Of a stretch of DNA of 64,000 nt, positions 1 through 7,393 are shown in pieces (the stretch's first letter is position 1; the number at the start of each line of letters is the position of its first letter). Under the pieces are notes generated by a model that was not told where the DNA came from, ran no database searches, and worked only from the letters and a program-made list of their open reading frames with translations. The position numbers and the translations under genes are program-made. Source of the stretch: an uncultured Alteromonadaceae bacterium (lineage in GTDB: Bacteria; Pseudomonadota; Gammaproteobacteria; Enterobacterales; Alteromonadaceae); contig CANMXU010000001.1 of assembly GCA_947501935.1 (NCBI GenBank), positions 1 through 64,000 of the forward strand. The letters are read 5' to 3'.

Positions 1-116
1 GCCCAAAAGTAGGACCGTTCGATTTTCTAAAACCCAGTACTCCATTCGGTCAAAACATGCTTAACTGAATGGTGTTACCGTATTAACGAGGCTTAAAGTC
101 ATCACTTGTTAAGTGA

Positions 117-740
117 TTAATTGAATAATTTTTTTCTGCTAGCAAGGGCAATTAAAGCAACTGCAAAAATTAATAAACTAGAAGGTTCTGGAACTGGACG
201 AGCAGATGGGGTACGAAAGTAAAAAGTATCATATGACGTACCGGTTAATTGAAGAATTTCCATCGCTTGCGTGAACTTCTGAATATCTGACAAATCATCA
301 ATATCTTCATTTAAAGGGGCTGTCCAAGCCCATTCACTAGCAAGAGATAAGCTTATATTGAACTCATCTGTATTATCAGGAACGCTATATAAATCATTCC
401 AATAATCAAACGCATGGATATAAGAGCCATCTAGGCGTGTGAACATAGAAGACAATTCGCCAGAGAGAGCTAAGGCTTGCAGTAGGTCGAGTTCAAAATC
501 TGTAGCAAAATCCCACCCAACATGTGTATCAGCTCTATACAAAGTATTTACGCCGCTATCAAGGTAATATCTTTCAGAATTAACTTCTGATGCCCATGCA
601 ATATCATATTTCACACCATTTTCATGTTCATAAGTTACGTAACTATCCCCTGTTAAATCAGTCATAATAGGTGTTGCATAACTAATGCTAGAGAAAATAA
701 AAGAACAAACTATCGATAACTTTATAATTAACTTAATCAT
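117..740 (-). CDS. PEP-CTERM sorting domain protein, exported, unknown function
   Basis: This is a 207-residue exported protein. An N-terminal signal peptide (hydrophobic stretch ending near SYA at about residue 23) is followed by a body I do not recognise. The C-terminus has the three PEP-CTERM parts: a VPEPSS motif, a hydrophobic segment and a basic tail (SRKK). PEP-CTERM proteins are processed by exosortase and are often tied to exopolysaccharide or biofilm matrix; no exosortase gene is in this window. I chose ATG at 740 because AGAGG lies 6 nt upstream; a longer frame starts at a TTG two codons earlier. It follows the MSHA operon, where mshQ is often found, but shows no similarity to MshQ that I can see. 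It probably has its own promoter (769-797). Confidence 0.8.
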   Translation of the reverse strand: MIKLIIKLSIVCSFIFSSISYATPIMTDLTGDSYVTYEHENGVKYDIAWASEVNSERYYLDSGVNTLYRADTHVGWDFATDFELDLLQALALSGELSSMFTRLDGSYIHAFDYWNDLYSVPDNTDEFNISLSLASEWAWTAPLNEDIDDLSDIQKFTQAMEILQLTGTSYDTFYFRTPSARPVPEPSSLLIFAVALIALASRKKLFN

Positions 741-768
741 TAACAACCTCTACAATGAAAAACAACAG

Positions 769-797
769 TATATAAAAACGTGCTATACCGTTATCAA
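769..797 (-). promoter_or_regulatory. Predicted sigma70 promoter for the PEP-CTERM gene
   Basis: On the minus strand, -35 TTGATA (792-797) and -10 TATATA (769-774) are separated by exactly 17 bp. They lie about 30 bp upstream of the ATG at 740. This suggests the gene is transcribed independently of the pilus operon. Confidence 0.5.
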
Positions 798-867
798 TAC
801 AATAAACAAGCCAATATTTATTTAACAATAAAAAACAACAACTTAAATAAAAGAAAAAAATAACTTT

Positions 868-896
868 AAAAGTCAGTGTAAAAAATACTTACACTG
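868..896 (-). terminator. Likely intrinsic terminator of the MSHA operon
   Basis: A 7-bp perfect stem (AGTGTAA 875-881 with TTACACT 889-895) and a 7-nt loop lie just after the mshP stop codon. On the minus strand the stem is followed by GACTTTT and a T-rich stretch. The stem is moderately strong and the T tract is interrupted. Confidence 0.5.
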
Positions 897-918
897 CTCA
901 ACCTGTAACAAACTTGTA

Positions 919-1380
919 CTATTGTATGTTTTTTGCTTGCACTTGAATAGTACGTGACGTAGTTACATTACCGACACTACAAGTACTGGTACTATCAATA
1001 GTATAATACTGAATGCCACCATGGCTTATGCCGTCATCACAGTCAATAACTACACTTCTACAGCTTTCAAGCCCTGTTGTGGACGAAAAATTCAGTTCTG
1101 TAGGCTCTAAAGGACATGCTATAACTCCTAGATTATTTAGTGGAAATAGCTGTGCAAGTTGCCATTGTATACCGGCCTGCGCCGCAGCATATGCTCGGGT
1201 ACCAACCACTTCATACACGACAGTTTCAGAACTAGAGCTTTGCATTCGCACTAATGCTGCACCAATTAACGACAAAACCACAATCACAAAAATAGCGATA
1301 ACTAAAGCACTACCTCTCTGGTTTTTGGCTTTAACCTTCAATGTTGAAATATAACTATTTTCAGCTGGCTTATGGAACAT
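919..1380 (-). CDS. mshP: MSHA pilus biogenesis protein MshP
   Basis: This 153-residue pseudopilin-like protein is the last gene of the MSHA operon. Near the N-terminus is a basic region and a long hydrophobic helix (RGSALVIAIFVIVVLSLIGAAL), then a conserved segment (RAYAAAQAGIQWQLAQLF) typical of MshP. The C-terminal half has four cysteines that may form disulfides in the periplasm. I chose ATG at 1380: it has AGGTG just upstream and overlaps the mshO stop by 11 bp. An ATG six codons upstream (1398) is possible but has no clear ribosome-binding site. The family is thought to be a minor pilin-like component of the pilus tip or assembly machinery. Confidence 0.88.
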   Translation of the reverse strand: MFHKPAENSYISTLKVKAKNQRGSALVIAIFVIVVLSLIGAALVRMQSSSSETVVYEVVGTRAYAAAQAGIQWQLAQLFPLNNLGVIACPLEPTELNFSSTTGLESCRSVVIDCDDGISHGGIQYYTIDSTSTCSVGNVTTSRTIQVQAKNIQ

Positions 1381-2173
1381 TAGGCACCTGTATTTCATGA
1401 TTAAAGACTATGCTTTCATAATTACGTACAAAAGAGAGCTTCATCGATATCATTGAATTTCTTAGTAATGTTGCTTCGCCAATATTAATATCAAATGAGC
1501 TAATATATTCAGCCATTAAAACGCCACCAGTTGTTGGTGGTTGGCCTGTTACGGTATAGCCTTGGTAGCGTACTATTTCACTATCCTGCAAACAATAACT
1601 CACCGCGTCATTAAAAAAATATAAACGATTGGTAGGTGAATGCTGAGCAAAAGATTCAGCACCTGCGAATGCTATTTGCCATTCATCTTCAATCTCATCG
1701 TTAGTATGAGTTAAGCCTGAAACAACTTTGTTATTATTCCCATATATGTCATCTGGTATTAATGGGTATACAACTACATTCCAATTAGTGCTAATTGTTT
1801 CGTTCAATTGAATGATACTCATGGTATTTCCGCTAGCCGGAGCTACAGGAATACTAGTATAATTTGTTGCAGCTACAATAGGTGTAAATTCAAGACAATG
1901 TTGCTGGTGATCTGCACTGATAGTTTCGCGGATGCTATTAGGCACAGCGGCTCTTATTTCACGGTTTAAACGTTCAATAACAAAACGTGCTGATGAAACC
2001 ACTTCTTCTCTATCTTTTGCATTGGTATACACCTGAGTACCAAAGTTAAGAAAAGTAGCAGTACCTATTGCCAATATACCTAAAATGATAATAACGACAA
2101 TAAGTTCAATTAAGGTAAAACCTTGGTTATGTTTGTAATTAGTTCTATTAGTAACATTAAAAAAGTTCGCCAT
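1370..2173 (-). CDS. mshO: MSHA pilus minor pilin MshO
   Basis: This is a 267-residue prepilin-like protein. It has a class-type prepilin cleavage motif (QGFTLIELIVVIIILGILAIG), so it should be cut after Gly and methylated by the prepilin peptidase. The segment after the helix (about residues 55-80) matches MshO. The long C-terminal domain fits a large minor pilin, possibly near the tip. Its ATG overlaps the mshD stop by one base (TAATG), and its end overlaps mshP, so translation is probably coupled. Confidence 0.9.
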   Translation of the reverse strand: MANFFNVTNRTNYKHNQGFTLIELIVVIIILGILAIGTATFLNFGTQVYTNAKDREEVVSSARFVIERLNREIRAAVPNSIRETISADHQQHCLEFTPIVAATNYTSIPVAPASGNTMSIIQLNETISTNWNVVVYPLIPDDIYGNNNKVVSGLTHTNDEIEDEWQIAFAGAESFAQHSPTNRLYFFNDAVSYCLQDSEIVRYQGYTVTGQPPTTGGVLMAEYISSFDINIGEATLLRNSMISMKLSFVRNYESIVFNHEIQVPNVP

Positions 2174-2730
2174 TAAAAATTCGCCTTATAAACAGCAAAG
2201 GCAAAGTCAAAATCTTGCGGAGTGGTTACAGTAATTGTTATAAGTTTAGCTATTTTTACATCATCGTCATCACTGCAATCACCATCAAAATCGCTGTAAC
2301 ACACCTCTATTTGTACATTGAAACCGATATATAACTCGCTATATTGCTCTCCTTGGGTATTGGTTTCAGTGGCAAAGTTAAAGTTAATGTAGTCATCAAC
2401 ATCATCATAAAATACACTCTCGGTTTCACCCGTATCGGCACCAAGCGTTGTCGAGCATGGGTTAATGGTTGCATCAGGTTCACCGCAACGCACCAAGCCA
2501 CCCGCCATATCTGAGTTTTCATCAAAGGCTCTAGCTAGAATTTCATTCATCATCGACTGACCAAGTTCAGAGGCTCTAATTTGATGAATTTGCTCAGCGC
2601 TTTTTTCCGATAAAGGTAAAATAAGATTGGTGATTATTGAAAATGAAATTGATAACACCACAATACCGATAATAAGCTCAATTAAGGTAAAGCCTTTGGC
2701 AGTGTTATTGTTAATAGTATTAACCGGCAT
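2173..2730 (-). CDS. mshD: MSHA pilus minor pilin MshD
   Basis: This is a 185-residue prepilin-like protein with leader and helix KGFTLIELIIGIVVLSISFSI. The region after it (ASELGQSMMNEILARAFDE) is characteristic of MshD and related minor pilins. Five cysteines lie in the globular domain, and a run of aspartates sits near a Cys (DFDGDCSDDDD), which could bind calcium. I chose ATG at 2730, with AAGG 8 nt upstream. The longer frame begins at a TTG inside mshC. The gene overlaps mshC by 11 bp. Confidence 0.88.
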   Translation of the reverse strand: MPVNTINNNTAKGFTLIELIIGIVVLSISFSIITNLILPLSEKSAEQIHQIRASELGQSMMNEILARAFDENSDMAGGLVRCGEPDATINPCSTTLGADTGETESVFYDDVDDYINFNFATETNTQGEQYSELYIGFNVQIEVCYSDFDGDCSDDDDVKIAKLITITVTTPQDFDFAFAVYKANF

Positions 2731-3211
2731 GAATATAACCTTGAGCTTCAATTAATATAATTAACGAATTTGAAGCATTTGAAATTATTATTTCACAAGG
2801 TGCAGAACAACCTAGTGGCCGCCCCATAGAATCAAAAGACAAGGTATTATCCGAGGCGTTAGTAGTTAACACTAATTGTTCGCCTTCTAGTATTACACTT
2901 GTTGTAACACCTTCATAGTTGCTCACATGACAATTATCACTTTGTTCAGAATCATTAGCCATCAAACCAATTCGATCGCCTTCATTAGTTAACACTACTT
3001 TATGACATTGGCTATCATCAGTTTGCTGCATCGCTCTAAGTTGAATATTCCTTAGTTTGGTTATCACTTCTGCTTGGTAAGTAAATTCTTCAAAGCCATT
3101 TGAGTTATAAAACTTTGGAATAACGGTAACCGCCATAATGCCTAGCAATATAATAACAACCACTAATTCAATAATGGTAAAGCCTGCTAAATTTCTCAAC
3201 CCCATATTCAT
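2720..3211 (-). CDS. mshC: MSHA pilus minor pilin MshC
   Basis: This is a prepilin-like protein of about 163 residues with the motif AGFTIIELVVVIILLGIMAVTVIPKF and a short GspH/MshC-like globular domain. Four cysteines could form two disulfides. The start is uncertain: ATG at 3211, ATG at 3205 and GTG at 3220 are all in frame, and none has a strong ribosome-binding site. All give a normal short prepilin leader. It follows the second MshA-type pilin by a few bases and overlaps mshD, as expected in the mshA-C-D-O-P order. Confidence 0.87.
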   Translation of the reverse strand: MNMGLRNLAGFTIIELVVVIILLGIMAVTVIPKFYNSNGFEEFTYQAEVITKLRNIQLRAMQQTDDSQCHKVVLTNEGDRIGLMANDSEQSDNCHVSNYEGVTTSVILEGEQLVLTTNASDNTLSFDSMGRPLGCSAPCEIIISNASNSLIILIEAQGYIHAG

Positions 3212-3226
3212 AGCTGGCACAATAAA

Positions 3227-3700
3227 TTAAACACAAGGGATGACTTCAATTGTTGGCTTATTATTTAAATTCGCGGGACTATATAAGACCCTACAATCAG
3301 TTTGAGTTAATTCTTCTAAAGTTTTAGGGAAAGGTAAAATAACTAGTTGGGTATCATCATTAGTTATAATTAGAAAATCATCGTTTAAATCAAGTAAATT
3401 CCCCCAGTCTATTATATTTACTCTTGGATACCCATAATTAAGTCCTAACTCAGTTTCATCATTTAAAGTAATTGTTGGTGCGGGAGTATTTGTTTCTGAT
3501 AAGTTTTGATTTCCCGCAACAATAGACTTGCCATAAACCATAGCTCCAGCACTTTCCATTGAAGCTTTAATACCTTCTAACGTAGAGGTACGTGCTTCAG
3601 CTTGTAAATTTATAAATTTAGGTGCAACGGTTGCCGCTAAAATACCTAAGATAACAATAACTACCACTAATTCTATTAAGGTAAAGCCCTTACTTTTCAT
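3227..3700 (-). CDS. mshA: MshA-type major pilin paralogue (second copy)
   Basis: This is a 157-residue type IV pilin. It starts MKSKGFTLIELVVVIVILGILAATVAPKF, the near-invariant MshA N-terminus, followed by a variable C-terminal domain ending in a disulfide-type loop (DCRVLYS to IPCV). It shares the N-terminal third with the pilin at 5648-6094 but diverges in the surface-exposed part. It lies directly upstream of mshC, the usual place of mshA, while the other copy sits directly downstream of mshB. A pglL gene on the opposite strand separates the two. Either copy could be the main subunit; the other may be an alternative or phase/antigenic variant. Confidence 0.88.
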   Translation of the reverse strand: MKSKGFTLIELVVVIVILGILAATVAPKFINLQAEARTSTLEGIKASMESAGAMVYGKSIVAGNQNLSETNTPAPTITLNDETELGLNYGYPRVNIIDWGNLLDLNDDFLIITNDDTQLVILPFPKTLEELTQTDCRVLYSPANLNNKPTIEVIPCV

Positions 3701-3862
3701 TTCATTGTCTCTACAGCTAATACTTTAATTATCAAGATAAAAACCTTAATACTCTGATAAGATACTTTACAATATTTTGTATCTAAATGGTAAGTTATTG
3801 TTTATATATCAAGCGTAAACACACTTACTTCATCACTAATACTACGGTTAAGTTAGGTTACT

Positions 3863-5635
3863 TTGTCTTTATTCTCATACTATAAATTTTTTCTAGCCGC
3901 TTATTTTTTAGTCGGCATGCATATAATTTTAGATACTCCCGGCGGTACCGGTTTGTATTTATCGTTTAATACTATTGCTTGGCTATTTACTGTGGTATTA
4001 ATTTCGCTAGGGCTTTGGCAAGTTACACTTAATAAAAAAATTTATTACAGTAAAACCCTGCTATGGCTAGTACTGGGTTATGTTTATTTAGTTATTCCAG
4101 TTTTTTATGATTTCGAATTTACCGACCATGCTATTCCAAGAATCTTAGCACTGACCGCAGGTTTATTGTTTTTAGTGAGCCTTTATCAATTTAAAGTAAC
4201 TAAAAAAGATATTATGCATTTATTGCTGGTGCTATTAGCCGCCGTAGCAATAGAAGCAACATTTGCCTTAATACAATTTTTTATTTTTGCAGAAGGTGAT
4301 TGGGGCGGATATAAATTAGGTATTAGTCGGCCACATGGCGTTTTTTTACAACCGAATGTGATGGCTAGCTTTATGGCTACAGGTTTAGCCATTGCAATGT
4401 TTTTATCGGTAAAGTCACATTATTTCAAGTTTACGAAAAGCTTTTATGCCCTTATCTACTTTGGCTTATTTGCAACCAGCTTTTTATTAGTATTATTACA
4501 GTCTCGCACTGGCTATATAGGTGCCATTGTAGCTATCTTTTTTTTATGCCCTTACTTATATACTAAAAACGCTAAACGCCTCAGCACTAATTTAATTGTT
4601 ATCAGTATTGGAGTTATTACCGCACTTGCTTGTTTTGATAATTCATCAATACCTAAACGTGGCGTAGATATATATCAATCAGCAGGAGCCCGTTCAAGTA
4701 TTTTTATAGTTAGTGCTGATTTGATTAAAACCCAGCCTTTATTAGGCGTTGGTTATGGCGGCTTTGAACGTGGTTTTATTGATCACTTTAATCACTATGC
4801 CGTCAATAATCCTGATATTGGCAATACTATTCAGCGTTTGTCTCACCCGCATAACGAAGTACTTTTCTGGGTAGCTGAAGGCGGTGTCGTCGCTCTGCTC
4901 GGCTTTGTTATTTTTGCTATTGCTTATATTCTTATTTGGTTGAAAATTCCAACTAAAAAAGCCTTGGCTCTATTAGCGTTACTGCTGCCGATTTTATTAC
5001 ATAGCCAACTAGAGTTTCCTTTTTACAGCTCGGTAAGTCATTTCCTAATTTTTCTACTCTTGTTATGGATTACGGATCGCTATGCTGCTATTTACAGCAA
5101 TAAGCAACAAGCACATCAAGATGAACAGTACGTAAGTTGGCCTGAAATAGTCTGTTCAAAAACCTTTTTGATCCGCTTCTGTGCTTTGTTGATACCGGCA
5201 ATATTTATCCCATTTTTAACTACTAGTATGCATACCGCGCGCATATTAGTTGAACATGAAAAGAGTGGCTTTCAAAATATAGAAAAACTTACCCAAATAA
5301 TTAACCCTATCGCATGGCAGAGCCGTTTAGACGCAGCTGTTTATGCACACATATTAATTTCCGCAGTAAAAGAGAAAAATGCCGAGAAATTAGAGAATTA
5401 TATAAATTGGGCCTTAAAACGCATCAAGCATAAACCTAGAGTTGGTTTATATAAAAACATTTTATTGGCGATGAAGATATTGGATAAAAGTGGACAGTAC
5501 CAGCAATTGCTAGCTGAGGTTAAGCAGACATATCCACTAGAGGAAGACTGGGATAAAAACACCTTCACCCTACCTGACTTTCAAAATGACCTAGATTTCA
5601 GACATAAAAAACCCGAGCATGGCTCGGGTTTTTAA
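3863..5635 (+). CDS. PglL/Wzy_C-type O-oligosaccharyltransferase, probable pilin glycosylase
   Basis: This is a 590-residue inner-membrane protein with about a dozen predicted membrane helices and a soluble C-terminal tail. It has the signatures of the PglL branch of the O-antigen ligase superfamily: QPNVMASF (163-170), QSRTGYIG (213-220), GVGYGGFERGF (295-305) and HPHNEVLFWVAEGG (328-341), whose His is in the conserved catalytic loop. PglL enzymes move a lipid-linked glycan onto Ser/Thr of pilins in the periplasm. The gene lies on the plus strand between two MshA-type pilins and interrupts an otherwise one-directional operon. I infer a dedicated pilin-glycosylating role. The start is TTG at 3863, with TTAGG upstream. 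The next ATG (residue 19) would remove the first membrane helix. The last nine codons lie in a terminator hairpin. Confidence 0.85.
   Translation: MSLFSYYKFFLAAYFLVGMHIILDTPGGTGLYLSFNTIAWLFTVVLISLGLWQVTLNKKIYYSKTLLWLVLGYVYLVIPVFYDFEFTDHAIPRILALTAGLLFLVSLYQFKVTKKDIMHLLLVLLAAVAIEATFALIQFFIFAEGDWGGYKLGISRPHGVFLQPNVMASFMATGLAIAMFLSVKSHYFKFTKSFYALIYFGLFATSFLLVLLQSRTGYIGAIVAIFFLCPYLYTKNAKRLSTNLIVISIGVITALACFDNSSIPKRGVDIYQSAGARSSIFIVSADLIKTQPLLGVGYGGFERGFIDHFNHYAVNNPDIGNTIQRLSHPHNEVLFWVAEGGVVALLGFVIFAIAYILIWLKIPTKKALALLALLLPILLHSQLEFPFYSSVSHFLIFLLLLWITDRYAAIYSNKQQAHQDEQYVSWPEIVCSKTFLIRFCALLIPAIFIPFLTTSMHTARILVEHEKSGFQNIEKLTQIINPIAWQSRLDAAVYAHILISAVKEKNAEKLENYINWALKRIKHKPRVGLYKNILLAMKILDKSGQYQQLLAEVKQTYPLEEDWDKNTFTLPDFQNDLDFRHKKPEHGSGF
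5605..5635. terminator. Bidirectional terminator inside the 3' end of the pglL-type gene
   Basis: A perfect 8-bp GC-rich stem (ACCCGAGC 5611-5618 with GCTCGGGT 5622-5629) closes a 3-nt loop. A5 on the left and T5 on the right flank it. It therefore serves both the rightward ligase gene and the leftward pilin gene ending at 5648. The hairpin encodes the final residues (KKPEHGSGF) and the stop codon of the ligase. Confidence 0.9.
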
Positions 5636-5647
5636 CTTAAGATATAT

Positions 5648-6094
5648 TTAACAATCAGTTACATTAATAACAATAGATGGTTTAATGTTAGCGTCTGATG
5701 TTTGAGTATATACCACTTGACAATTAGCTGGCGTAGCGGCTGAAGTATATTGAAAAGTCCCCGCAGAGCCACTCACTTCAGCTACATCAGAGTCTACATC
5801 TAAATCTAATAAGTCATTGATTGAAGCTGTTGCTGGCCAACTCTCAACAAAAGTAATATTTTCACCTGCAATACTTAAGTCACCATTAACAGTACCCGCG
5901 ATTAAAGCTTTAGCATGAGCCATATCTGTAGCTGAGTTAATAGAGCCTTTTACTGCTTCCACTACCGATTTTTTAGCATCACCAGTTAAGTCAATAAACT
6001 TAGGCGCTGCAGTTGCTGCTAAAATACCTAAAATAACTATAACTACGACTAATTCAATTAATGTAAAACCTTGCTGTGTTTTCATATTCTTCAT
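5648..6094 (-). CDS. mshA: MSHA major pilin MshA
   Basis: This is a 148-residue type IV pilin with leader MKNMKTQQG and mature N-terminus FTLIELVVVIVILGILAATAAPKF. Its C-terminal domain holds a Cys pair (NCQVVY to VTDC) and Ala/Ser/Thr/Pro-rich segments. The start at 6094 has AAGGG 7 nt upstream. It lies just after mshB, but the 3' terminator separates it from the rest of the operon, so mshC-D-O-P would need readthrough or another promoter. A SWPATAS segment at about residues 83-89 resembles the Pro/Ala/Ser-rich context preferred by PglL enzymes (inference). Confidence 0.9.
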   Translation of the reverse strand: MKNMKTQQGFTLIELVVVIVILGILAATAAPKFIDLTGDAKKSVVEAVKGSINSATDMAHAKALIAGTVNGDLSIAGENITFVESWPATASINDLLDLDVDSDVAEVSGSAGTFQYTSAATPANCQVVYTQTSDANIKPSIVINVTDC

Positions 6095-6153
6095 TATAAA
6101 ACCCTTAAAAGTATAATTATTTATCGAAAATTTAATCTGTTAAAACTTACTCA

Positions 6154-6759
6154 TTAATTGATATAAACAATTACTGAACTATTTGCTGGTTGATAAGTAA
6201 AGCTATTGCCTGTTTCAGTATCAGTGCCTGGATCTGCAAATGAACTGTTATTATTTCGGTCAAGTGACTCTTTTAAATAATAATGACATAGTGTACTTGC
6301 ACCGCTGCCTGATTTAGCCACAAAATAGCTCATACTACTTTCGCTATTAAGAATATCTATATCAGAGGTTACGCCTGGTGGTTGTTGAAATATACTTTGC
6401 CATATTTCAATACAGTTATCAGCAGTAAAGTTTGCTTCCGCCAGTTCAGTGCCTTGAGTCAGGCCGACAACATAGCCCGGACGAATATCACTGTCATTGC
6501 CAGTAGTTAATAGCAAAGTAGTACCGTCGTAATTGACACTATTTTCATCATTGGTATTTTGAGGACGCCCTTCAGCTTCCCATTGCGAACGCGCTAAAGA
6601 AACACCGGTAGCATAACCACCTGCCATACCTTCAATATTGGCTTGTTTGGCTTGATCGGTTAAATCAAGAAATTTAGGAATAGCCGTTACCGCTAGAAAT
6701 CCAAGAATAACAACCACAATTACTAATTCAATAATGGTAAAACCTGACTGTTTTTTCAT
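6154..6759 (-). CDS. mshB: MSHA pilin-like protein MshB
   Basis: This is a 201-residue prepilin-like protein: MKKQSGFTIIELVIVVVILGFLAVTAIPKFLDLTDQAK. The next segment (GMAGGYATGVSLARSQWEAEGRP) is the conserved MshB block. A GAGGTT ribosome-binding site precedes the ATG. In MSHA systems MshB is a minor pilin encoded just before mshA, as here. The globular domain has two Cys residues. Confidence 0.9.
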   Translation of the reverse strand: MKKQSGFTIIELVIVVVILGFLAVTAIPKFLDLTDQAKQANIEGMAGGYATGVSLARSQWEAEGRPQNTNDENSVNYDGTTLLLTTGNDSDIRPGYVVGLTQGTELAEANFTADNCIEIWQSIFQQPPGVTSDIDILNSESSMSYFVAKSGSGASTLCHYYLKESLDRNNNSSFADPGTDTETGNSFTYQPANSSVIVYIN

Positions 6760-6845
6760 AACAACCTCATAACCTTATACATTAATTTCATTCTAACAAT
6801 GATCGATTCATTAAGTCACTTACTTAATGTTACAAACACTCACAT

Positions 6846-7349
6846 TTACCACTTATTTTGCTCGCTAACCTGTCCTGTGGCAGTGTTGTAGTCAAAATAC
6901 TCTCCTGAGAGCAGTGAATAACGACAAATATTGACAGGTTTACTTTCTAAATATCTAATTTCTACAGCGCTAATAGGCGACTTATTTAATTTTAGTGGCA
7001 TATTCATTATTGTTTGCCAAATACCTTCACAATAAAAGTCAGTGTTAGTTACTTTAACCCAACCCTTTTTATTTACTGTGATAAATTCATCAGTTTTGCT
7101 TTTATCACTTAGGCTGCCTGAGTGAAGTTGTACAACATTTGGTTTTCCATCGAGCATCCACTTTGCGTGAATAATCAGCACTTGACTGGCAAAGTTACTT
7201 TTTAAACGCTCAAAGCCTGTAGCTGTAAGTGTAGCTTCATGCTTAAAAAAATAAAAAACAAATACTGCCATCATGATGGCCACCATACCAACGATGATCA
7301 AAATTTCGGCAAGCGATTTTTCTGTTTTATCAATAGCTGAACTTCGCAC
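6846..7349 (-). CDS. mshF: MSHA biogenesis protein MshF
   Basis: This is a 167-residue protein with a short cytoplasmic N-terminus, one membrane helix (about residues 14-35) and a periplasmic domain containing the MshB-like block IIHAKWMLDGKPN. It resembles a pilin without the Gly/Glu processing motif, as is usual for MshF. The start is GTG at 7349 with AAGGA 5 nt upstream. It lies between mshG and mshB in the standard order. Its exact role in pilus assembly is not well defined. Confidence 0.85.
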   Translation of the reverse strand: MRSSAIDKTEKSLAEILIIVGMVAIMMAVFVFYFFKHEATLTATGFERLKSNFASQVLIIHAKWMLDGKPNVVQLHSGSLSDKSKTDEFITVNKKGWVKVTNTDFYCEGIWQTIMNMPLKLNKSPISAVEIRYLESKPVNICRYSLLSGEYFDYNTATGQVSEQNKW

Positions 7350-7393
7350 GTATATCCTTACACTGTTTTGCTATGACACTAATAACCAACACG

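Noticed and set aside
1013..1354. 113-codon plus-strand frame opposite mshP
   Set aside because: It is fully antisense to mshP, has no start signal, and its composition follows the mshP codons.
3701..6153. Recent mobile-element insertion carrying the pglL-type gene
   Set aside because: No terminal inverted repeats, target duplications or transposase were seen around the gene; origin by ordinary recombination is equally possible.
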